A stretch of DNA of 37,129 bases from positions 1 through 37,129 of the forward strand of contig JAMYWO010000351.1 in assembly GCA_024220525.1 (NCBI GenBank), written 5' to 3'. The stretch comes from Cochliopodium minus (lineage: Eukaryota; Discosea; Himatismenida; Cochliopodiidae). A program made the position numbers and the translations under genes. The notes beneath the pieces are model-generated. The model had not been told where the DNA came from. It searched no databases and saw only the letters and a program-made list of their open reading frames with translations. Below, in pieces: positions 20,968-28,965 of this stretch (positions are counted from its first letter, which is position 1; each line of letters begins with the position of its first letter).

Positions 20968-21147
20968 AAAGGTTAAACTTTTTTTTAAATTTCTCAATTT
21001 AAATTTTTATTTTAATTTTTAATTTGTTAGGAAATAAGGATTGTAGATCATTTTATGCAAATAAAAAAATATATATCAAATGAAACATACATTCATTAAA
21101 AATCATTCTTTATAAAGAATACAATAAAACAGTTTAATAAATTTTTT

Positions 21148-21393
21148 TTAATCTCCAAACATGTAAAAGGAAATCATGCAGAAAACGAATAAAACCATGA
21201 AAATGAGTGTCCAAAGAAAAAAAGGAATGAAAATAATTGAAATTGTTTTCTTTTTTATATCTTGCTTTTTTTCCAAAAATTGTATAGAATAGAGAGTGAT
21301 CAAAAAAAGAAAATAGTAAATAAATAAAAAGATTATTTGAACATTATTGATACATAATGTGAATTCATCCTTTATTATCGGCTTGGAAACCAT
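21148..21393 (-). CDS. Small hydrophobic two-TM protein (tentative)
   Basis: An 81-codon ORF starting at ATG 21393. It has a polar N-terminus (MVSKPIIKDEF), a first hydrophobic helix (IIFLFIYYFLFLITLYSI), a charged Gln/Lys loop (FLEKKQDIKKK), a second helix (IIFIPFFLWTLIFMVLFV) and a short end FGD. Alternation of two helices around a basic loop looks like a real ER-type small membrane subunit rather than random T-rich sequence. It lies between the armadillo stop and the nucleotidyltransferase start with no other gene. I recognise no family. Confidence 0.45.
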   Translation of the reverse strand: MVSKPIIKDEFTLCINNVQIIFLFIYYFLFLITLYSIQFLEKKQDIKKKTISIIFIPFFLWTLIFMVLFVFCMISFYMFGD

Positions 21394-21800
21394 CTCAATT
21401 TTTTTATTTTATTTGAAATTAAATAATCTTGACAAAAAATCGAATCAAAGGGTTTTGTGTCGAATTTTTTTTTGCTTACACAAAAGACTTTTTTTGAACT
21501 TCTCAATTATTTTCAATTCAAAGACAAAAATGTAAGATCACAAAAATATGGGGAATAGATGCTTGTGGAGAAAAGTAATCAAACACTCCATTTGTTTTGC
21601 AAGCAAAATTAATGGATTAAAGCACTCTTTTCTTCTTAATTGACAATTTGGGTAACAAGGAAATCAATGTCCACATCAAAGATTTAGAAAAGAACAAACA
21701 TCCTTGCAATACAAGCTTTACTAAATCAAAAATTTGAAGACAATTAAAATGAATAAAGTTATTCTAAATTAAAAAATTAAAAAAAAAAAAATTGCTCATC
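21394..21800. other. Intergenic, no gene seen
   Basis: About 400 bp of AT-rich sequence between the small two-TM ORF and the nucleotidyltransferase start. Short open stretches occur (around 21549-21720), but none has coding character or splice signals that I can use. Confidence 0.5.
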
Positions 21801-22235
21801 ATGTTGAAACAAATCAAAAATATACAAGCAAATTCATCAGATTATAAAAGAATGAATTCTACTATTTTTAAATTACAAAAAGTATTGACACAATTCGAAT
21901 ATAAAAATTATAAATCTGAAAATCAAATTTTGATGCCATACGGCAGGTAAAATAATTAATTTTGCCTAAGGAATATCTAAAATTATTAATTAATAATTTT
22001 ATCAAAGCTGGGTGAGTGGAAATCCAACAAAAATGGCAGATTTAGATGTATGTTTAATTGATAACAAATCTTCACGTATTTTTGAAAACAAAACAAATTC
22101 AAAAACCTTTAAAAATCATTTGAGCAAAAGTAAACGAAATCTGAATCATCATATGATAATTATTATTTTATTTATTTTATTTATTTTATTTATTTTATTT
22201 ATTTTATTTATTTTATTTATTTTATTTATTTTATT
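21801..22235 (+). CDS. Cid1/Trf4-type nucleotidyltransferase (non-canonical poly(A)/poly(U) polymerase), 5' part only
   Basis: Exons 21801-21946 and 22008 onward join in phase to give LMPYGSWVSGNPTKMADLDV followed by CLID. This is the DNA polymerase-beta superfamily signature GS-x(n)-DxD: Gly48-Ser49, then Asp-Leu-Asp coordinating two metals. An N-terminal helix bundle (MLKQIKNIQANSSDYKRMNS) precedes it, as in TUTases and Trf4 enzymes. The second exon runs into an ATTTT repeat and the single N at 22236, so the catalytic third Asp, central domain and C-terminus are missing. Which RNA it tails cannot be told. The readthrough tail FILFILF is repeat translation, not protein. Confidence 0.8.
22165..22235. 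repeat. (ATTTT)n microsatellite ending at an assembly N
   Basis: A pentanucleotide run tttatttta repeated about 14 times ends at a single N (22236). It probably lies in an intron of the nucleotidyltransferase gene. Such a run commonly stops short-read assembly, so the N likely marks a contig join. Confidence 0.9.
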
Positions 22236-22411
22236 TNACCCATAGTTTTTTAATTTTGTTTCCAAAAAGGAATAAGCAAAAGAGAGAATATATAATTAAA
22301 CAACTTTTTTTTTCAAATTAATATTAAGTTGATGAATAATTTTAAAATTTAATAATATTAAAATAAATGTAAAAATTAAATAAAAATAAGTTAAAAAATT
22401 GGAAACATTAC

Positions 22412-23047
22412 CTTCTTTTCCTTTGATGTTATTGTAATATCTGAATTCAAAATTAATTTTTTTTTTAAAAAAATATCTATTAATAAGTTTCTGTTTGTTT
22501 ATGTTTCTTTACCTTGTACCAATGTTTTGGAGGGAGGTGACAGTATTGATCCAGTGTGTCATGTTGATTTCACTCAACATATCTTCCAAAACTGCTTCGT
22601 TGAATTGGCAAGGAGACGGCAATGGAGCAGGCTAAATGGAAATTTTTAAAATAAAAATTTTTGGTTGGAAATTTTTAAATTTTTTTTTTTTTTTTACGGT
22701 CGGAATTTTGAGTTTTCCTAACAATGCATTATCGGTGATATCTATGTAACCACCATGTGGTCCACATTCGTGTATCTCTTCTGCTTTCTCGGGAGCGATC
22801 CATGTTGAATTTGTTTCCGAGAATTGTATCAATCTCCAATTTGATGGTATTCCTTAAAGAAAATGTTAGAAATTGGAAACAATGCTTTCAAATAATCAAG
22901 ATATTCGAACAAGATACGAATAATTCCAATATTCATATCAAAACTTATTTTTTTTTTAAAGGATCTTATCATACCTTGTGGTTTTTTAAAGGATTGGCAT
23001 GAGCATATTGCAACCAATAAAACTAAAACTATCAAAATTTTTTTCAT
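22412..23047 (-). CDS. M28-family secreted aminopeptidase paralogue, 5' part only
   Basis: Exons 23047-22975, 22852-22698, 22631-22513 and 22440-22412 match exons 1-4 of the complete M28 gene at 23221 in boundaries, phase and sequence. It has a lipoprotein-like signal peptide (MKKILIVLVLLVAICSC), [51 protein letters not shown] and YYNNIKGKE. The next exon, which would begin AAEQIQNW, is not found between 22411 and the N at 22236. All zinc-binding exons are therefore absent here. This is either a gene cut by the contig join or a true 3' truncation. It is divergent from the intact copy, with 173 bp between start codons. Confidence 0.88.
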
Positions 23048-23220
23048 TTTTTTTTTTTTTTTTTCAATATTTAAATGAGGATTTGCTTTACTTTTTGATT
23101 CATTTCATAGATATTATGCCTCTTCCTTATTTAACATAGTAATTCAAGAAGCAAATTGTTTTTAAATGGAAAATTCTTTTTCAAATTCTGATTTTTAATT
23201 TAAAAAAATTAAAAAAAAAA
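23048..23220. promoter_or_regulatory. Shared divergent promoter of two M28 genes
   Basis: 173 bp separate the two ATGs. T-rich and A-rich tracts sit next to each start and a more balanced centre (tgaggatttgctttactttt, near 23075) lies between. Both paralogues are probably co-expressed from here. No motif can be assigned. Confidence 0.6.
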
Positions 23221-25176
23221 ATGAAGAAATTTTTGTTAGTATTAGTATTATTGGTTGCATTATGCTCATGCCAATCCTTTAAAAAACCACAAGGTATGAT
23301 GTTGTCTCAATAATACAAAATTCTTTATTCAATAAAAAAAATAATTATTTGAAAACAACATTAATTTCACTTAAATAGGAATCCCTGGGAGCTATAGATT
23401 GATCCAAACCTCAGAAAACAATGCAACATGGATGTCACCTGAAAATGCAGAAGAGATTCAAGAATGTGGAAAGAAAACACACAAACATGGTTCTGGATAC
23501 TTTGACATCACCGATTATCCATCTTTGGGAAAAGTCAGAGTTCCAACCGTAAAAGACTTTAAAATAAATAAATACATACCCAAATAGAAAATGCTTTAAA
23601 CTTTTCTTTAATATATTTATAACTAACAATATATTGTATAAACATCTTAATCGAACATCTGATATAATTTTTTATAAATTTTTTTTAAAATTTTTTTTTC
23701 CGTTTTATTCAGCCTGCTCCATTGCCATCTCCTTGCCAATTCAACGATGCAGTTGTGGAAGAAATGATAAGTGAAATCAACATGACCAACTGGATCAACA
23801 CAGTCACCTCCCTCCAAAACTTTGGTACAAGGTAAAGATTTAAAAAAAAACCAAATTTTAAAATTTATATTGATCAAATTCATAAATTATATATAGATAC
23901 TACACTAACATCAAAGGAAAAGAAGGTAATGAATTTTTTTTTTATTTTTTTTTTTATAAATTTTTATAGCTGCTGAACAAATCCAAAACTGGACTGCAAT
24001 AATTTGCGGGGAAAAGTGCAGCTCTGTCCTCTTTCAAAACACATGGCTCCAACCTAGCGTCATTGTAACCATCCCAGGAGAAGGAGAACTCGCATCTCAA
24101 CACGTAGTCATTGGTGCTCATCTTGATAGTACTGTAAACCATTCTTTTTATTTTTCATTAAAAATAATTTTTAAAATTATTTTTAATTTTTTTAGGCTAC
24201 TAGCACTGCAAATGGTCTCGACAAAAACATTAATATTTTTTTATTTACAATTTAAATTTATTGATCTCATTTTCTCATTTAAAATATTTTACTAAAAAAT
24301 TTTTTTTTCATTTTCACTATTGAAGCACCTGGAGGTAAAATAAATTTTTCATTTCAAAATAATATTTTTTTTTAACAAATTTTAATTATATTTTTTCATA
24401 TTTCTTATTTGTTTAGCTGATGATGATGCATCAGGAGTTGCAGTTTTGATTGAAACCTTGAACGTACTCATCCAAGTTGGTTACAAACCAAAAAGAACCC
24501 TTGTTTTTCAATTTTATGCTGCAGAAGAGGTCGGTTTGAGAGGTAACTTCCAATCTTTTGTGTCCTTTTATTTTTATTTTTACTTTTACTTTTATTTTTT
24601 TTTAAAATTCTTTTAAATTATTTTCATTTTATTTCTATTTTTTATTAATTAATTAATTTTATTTCTGTTACTTTTAGGATCTCAAGCTATTGTTGATCAA
24701 TATGTCAAAAATAACATTGATGTTTATGCTATGGTTCAATTTGATATGGTGCCCTTTTTCTCTTTATTATTTGTTTTTTATTTTTAATTTTTCTTATTTT
24801 TATTTAATAAAAGGTTGGATACTCCAGAACCAACCCAATTTTCATCACTGATTATGTAAGCACTGAATTGACCACTTGTTTGAGACAATTGGCCGCTCAA
24901 TTCAAACACCATCCAACCTGGGGAACAAATATTTGTGGGTAAATTTTAAATCCCAAAAAACATTTTTCTTTTATTTTATTTTTAAATAGGTATGGTTGCT
25001 CCGATCATGCTTCATACCACAAAGCTGGATACAGATCCTCTCATCCTTTCGAAGCACAACCAGACAGTTCCAATCCATACATTCACACTGCTAATGACAA
25101 AATCGATGTTTTGACTCCTGCCCATGGTCGTTTGTTCATTGAATTGTCTCTTGCTGCAGTTGAAACTTTGGCATAA
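23221..25176 (+). CDS. Secreted M28-family zinc aminopeptidase
   Basis: Eleven in-phase exons: 23221-23293, 23379-23548, 23713-23831, 23897-23925, 23970-24133, 24196-24214, 24326-24334 (9 nt), 24417-24542, 24678-24748, 24814-24938, 24990-25176; 363 aa. The signal peptide [17 protein letters not shown] is followed by a pro-region with [10 protein letters not shown]. The catalytic domain has all five zinc ligands of M28 leucyl aminopeptidases: His in IGAHLDST, Asp in APGADDDASG, Glu in [11 protein letters not shown], Asp in QFDM and His in [12 protein letters not shown]. The 9-nt microexon supplies the APGA motif. Paired cysteines (CLRQ, NICGYGC) suggest a secreted or lysosomal enzyme that trims N-terminal residues from peptides. 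Confidence 0.96.
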
Positions 25177-25246
25177 ATTTTATTTTGTTTATCAAAAGCC
25201 TCAAAGATAAAAAATTAAAAAGTTTTGAATTCAAAAAAAAAAAAAA

Positions 25247-26148
25247 NNNNNNNNNNNNNNNNNNNNNNNNNNNNNNNNNNNNNNNNNNNNNNNNNNNNNN
25301 NNNNNNNNNNNNNNNNNNNNNNNNNNNNNNNNNNNNNNNNNNNNNNNNNNNNNNNNNNNNNNNNNNNNNNNNNNNNNNNNNNNNNNNNNNNNNNNNNNNN
25401 NNNNNNNNNNNNNNNNNNNNNNNNNNNNNNNNNNNNNNNNNNNNNNNNNNNNNNNNNNNNNNNNNNNNNNNNNNNNNNNNNNNNNNNNNNNNNNNNNNNN
25501 NNNNNNNNNNNNNNNNNNNNNNNNNNNNNNNNNNNNNNNNNNNNNNNNNNNNNNNNNNNNNNNNNNNNNNNNNNNNNNNNNNNNNNNNNNNNNNNNNNNN
25601 NNNNNNNNNNNNNNNNNNNNNNNNNNNNNNNNNNNNNNNNNNNNNNNNNNNNNNNNNNNNNNNNNNNNNNNNNNNNNNNNNNNNNNNNNNNNNNNNNNNN
25701 NNNNNNNNNNNNNNNNNNNNNNNNNNNNNNNNNNNNNNNNNNNNNNNNNNNNNNNNNNNNNNNNNNNNNNNNNNNNNNNNNNNNNNNNNNNNNNNNNNNN
25801 NNNNNNNNNNNNNNNNNNNNNNNNNNNNNNNNNNNNNNNNNNNNNNNNNNNNNNNNNNNNNNNNNNNNNNNNNNNNNNNNNNNNNNNNNNNNNNNNNNNN
25901 NNNNNNNNNNNNNNNNNNNNNNNNNNNNNNNNNNNNNNNNNNNNNNNNNNNNNNNNNNNNNNNNNNNNNNNNNNNNNNNNNNNNNNNNNNNNNNNNNNNN
26001 NNNNNNNNNNNNNNNNNNNNNNNNNNNNNNNNNNNNNNNNNNNNNNNNNNNNNNNNNNNNNNNNNNNNNNNNNNNNNNNNNNNNNNNNNNNNNNNNNNNN
26101 NNNNNNNNNNNNNNNNNNNNNNNNNNNNNNNNNNNNNNNNNNNNNNNN
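25247..26148. other. Assembly gap (902 N)
   Basis: A scaffold gap. The sequence before it ends inside the M28 3' UTR A-run; the sequence after it lies 3' of the PIG-S start. The rest of PIG-S would be expected here. Confidence 0.99.
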
Positions 26149-26418
26149 ACGTATTTTTATATTCTCAAAAAAATAATAATATGATTGATATAAATCATAG
26201 AAACAAAGATATGTATTGCTCCAAATTGTAACATCTTGTTCTTATAAATCCATCAAACCTGATATACTCTTCATCTTATTTTATTTTTATTTTATTTGAT
26301 CAAAAATTTATTGAGTGGTTTGAAAAAGTAATCACAATAATTGATGTTTCTCATTATAATAATAATAGGATTAATTATGAAGAGTCAATAAATTATTTTG
26401 GTTAAAAATTTTTTGTAC
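26149..26418. other. Post-gap region, presumed PIG-S intron or further exons
   Basis: On the minus strand this follows a good donor (AAG|gtacaa at 26418). A stretch at about 26215-26270 reads EEYIRFDGFIRTRCYNLEQY on the minus strand, but I could not connect it in phase with confidence. No plus-strand gene is visible. Confidence 0.35.
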
Positions 26419-26613
26419 CTTTTTGTGTGATAATTCATTTATTTCGTTGAAAGGCAAATGAGGCCTATATACTGTGGTCGTCTTATACCATACTGGAATA
26501 CCCAGAAGTATACATATGAAAAATAGACTGATAATTTTCAATTTGTTCCCTATTCATGTAAACCAAAGAAATAATTAAAGAGAAATTAAAAAAAAATGAA
26601 GGATTTTACCCAT
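26419..26613 (-). CDS. PIGS: PIG-S, GPI transamidase subunit, N-terminus only
   Basis: Exon 1 is 4 nt (26613-26610, ATGG) and exon 2 is 26549-26419, giving MGNKLKIISLFFICILLGIP then VWYKTTTVYRPHLPFNEINE. A short N-terminus, one TM helix and the block G-(I/L)-P-(V/I)-W-(Y/W)-K-T-T-x-x-Y-R-x-x-L-P are characteristic of PIG-S/Gpi17. PIG-S is a subunit of the ER GPI-transamidase complex, which attaches GPI anchors to proteins. The remaining large luminal domain and C-terminal TM would lie in or beyond the N gap. Identity rests on one exon, but the motif is distinctive. Confidence 0.8.
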
Positions 26614-26744
26614 ATAAATAAGATAATAGAGATATATACAAGAGAAACAATTTTTTTTTTAAAAATTTTTTGAAAAATATATATTTTAATTTGAATTTTC
26701 TTTTTGATGATTATCTCAAAGAAACAAAAAGAGTGATGATACAT

Positions 26745-27581
26745 TTAAATGGCTTGAAATACCCAATAAATGAAAACGAATTGAATAGGCAATCTGATAA
26801 AGGAGCTAGCTTGAGTGACTCCCATTTTGGATCTTTATTTCGAATTGTTATTAATATCAAGAAATCAAATGGAAATAAAAGGTATTACCTTGAAGTTTCA
26901 GAGAAAGCATTAAATATATTAGCAGGAAATACTGCAATCAACAATAAAATGGTAAGATTAGCACCCAATTCAGTATATCCATAGTTTCTTGATTGATAAT
27001 AGAAATATAAGGGATGAATGATTAATCTCAAAATATAATTCTTCTTTTTTACCTTGGAATCAATAATAATGCACCACAAATCACTTCTGCAATCCCACTT
27101 AAATAGATCACAATATCCTTGATTAAATCTGGAAATATATCAGGAATCAAAGCTCTAAACAAAATAACCATTTTGGCTCTGAAATGACCTGTTCCAGCAA
27201 GTAACATAAAAACACCTTAAAAAAGCAATTTTGATAATTTGATAATCAAAATAAAAAGAACCATACCTGATGAGATTCTTGCAAATGTTTTTGATGAGTC
27301 AGATGGAAAAAATGTGTTGAGGAATATGGAGATCAAACTTTCAAGGGTACAATAAATAAAAAATAGTAAAAATATAATTGGATTATACCTGATCAAAACA
27401 AACATCATAACACCTTTCTTCAAAGAATTCATATTTTTTCTATCCACTGTGCTAATATGAATGAAAGTAAATAGGATAATTATCAATTGATTAATATTTA
27501 CTCTGATGATTTGTTGGTATTATTGGAACTTGGACTTGATGTAACATTCTCTCTACTTTTTGTTCTGACTTGTTTGTTCAT
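26745..27581 (-). CDS. DoxX-like four-TM membrane protein
   Basis: Six in-phase exons: 27581-27502, 27451-27389, 27337-27267, 27215-27053, 26987-26889, 26805-26745; 178 aa. A Ser/Asn-rich 40-residue N-terminus precedes four helices. Diagnostic DoxX/DoxD-like blocks are ISSGVFMLLAGTGHFRAK, IVIYLSGIAEVICGALLLIP, LLIAVFPANIFNAF and FIRLPIQFVFIYW. These match the common bacterial and eukaryotic small DoxX-like family (GxxHF, AVFPANI, iRLPxQ). The biochemical role in eukaryotes is not settled; in bacteria relatives occur in redox or stress contexts. It lies just upstream of PIG-S on the same strand with about 130 bp between. The plus-strand ORF over its 3' half is an antisense shadow. Confidence 0.88.
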
Positions 27582-27637
27582 TTATAAGCGGATATGATTA
27601 AATATTCAATTTTTTTTTTTATTTTTATAATAAATCT

Positions 27638-28775
27638 TTAATTGATGATAAAGTTTTGAAAATTCTTTTTGATCCACTCTGGCCAATTATCGGTCTTGAT
27701 CTGCAAACTAATGATCCTGTTAAAAAAAGTGTCTTCATCCAAATTGAATTCCTTTTTGGGGTGAGAAGAATAAAAGTTGTTGAGGTAAGATAAAAAAAGT
27801 TTTTTGCGCAAGTCTTCAATATCCCTTTCGTTGGACTCATTTACAGTTTTGAGAGTGTTCATTTTTTTCCTGAAAGATAAAGACCTGAAATCATCTGAAG
27901 ACAAATCTTCGTAGAGATCTGAAATTTCCTCTTTCTCTGAAATGACTGTCACATTTTGTTGTTTTCTTATTTTTTTAGGAAGGAGATTGTAGATATCTGA
28001 TTCAATCAATTTGAATTCTCTTTTAATTTCTTCAAGAAATTTATTTGCATTTTGCTTTTCGGGTATCTGATTCAGTTCTAATGCTTGTTTCAGACTGAAT
28101 CCATCCGATTTCAAAATATCGATCTTTTTGAGAGAATTCAGCATAGATTTTTCTTGAGTGGTCAATACATCCAGAATCCAATCCAATTCTACCTCCATAG
28201 CTTCTCTTCCATAATTATCTTCAAAATCTTCAAATTTATTTTGTGAATTTGTACCTTTTGATTCAAACCGATTATATTTGAATTATAGTGAACATCCAAA
28301 AATTTACCAAAATTAGTTGATTTATCTAATTGTGCCAATTCTTGGCTTTGTATCTTTTTCAAAACGAAATATTCTGACCATGATTGTATTCCTCTCTTCA
28401 GTGAGGGAAGATCCATTGGATCTTTTGTTTTTATGATGAATGATTTCTTATCTTTTTGAGTTATCAATAATGCATCTTCATTTTGTACAGTGGGTGGATT
28501 TTTCTCTATATCTTCAATTTCTGTCAATGAAATGAATTCAAGATGTTCCAATACATCTTTAGAGGCATATAAATATATTTTATCTCCTTCCTAATTATTT
28601 ATTTGGATGAATAAAGGAATCATTTTTAATTTTTGAACAAATTTGAAACCAAACAATAGTATCTTTGTTCCCATTTTCTAAATATTGGCAGGATTGATGG
28701 ATTTAATTGTAATAAATAACCTTGAAGTTCGATTCTTGATGTATTCACTTGATCAAGAGATTCATATTTTGACAT
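27638..28775 (-). CDS. PH-domain protein with C-terminal helical region
   Basis: Exons 28775-28650, 28590-28308, 28254-27638, in phase, 341 aa. A PH domain spans about residues 18-120: GYLLQLNP, RKWEQRYYCLEGDKIYLYAS, ALLITQKDKKSFIIKTKD, and the closing helix with the conserved Trp (SLKRGIQSWSEYF). After it the chain is predicted helical and charged (MEVELDWILDVLTTQEKSML, EIKREFKLIESDIYNLLP), without a domain I know. It likely binds phosphoinositides or a GTPase at the membrane. It is divergent from the RhoGEF gene, with 190 bp between start codons, which hints at shared regulation of two cytoskeletal or membrane-signalling genes. Confidence 0.85.
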
Positions 28776-28965
28776 TCTATTTTTTTTTATTATTTCAATA
28801 AAGTGAAAAATTAAATTTGTATCACAAAGATGTGGAATTTGTTCTTTTTATCAACATCAAATATTGCAGAAAGAAATTGAATGTCAGTTATTTTTTTTAA
28901 ATTTGTGAAAATAAAAAAAAAAATTGAATTTTCATATAAAACATTTAATACTCCTACTCTTAATA
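28776..28965. promoter_or_regulatory. Divergent promoter region, PH protein / RhoGEF
   Basis: 190 bp of AT-rich DNA between two start codons on opposite strands. No named motif seen. Its small size implies shared or adjacent core promoters. Confidence 0.5.

Noticed and set aside
22140-22235. FILFILF hydrophobic tail as part of the nucleotidyltransferase
   Set aside because: It is translation of the (ATTTT)n repeat, presumably intronic.
1-25246. A 25-kb circular element, because start and end overlap by 77 bases
   Set aside because: The genes are ordinary chromosomal ones (Ran, CBS-type, RasGAP), the block already has a join at 22236, and a shared terminal k-mer is explained more simply by mis-scaffolding. 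Not excluded without reads.
26670-26984. Plus-strand ORF of about 105 codons
   Set aside because: It overlaps the minus-strand DoxX-like exons 26987-26889 and 26805-26745, which have strong family motifs and correct splice phases.
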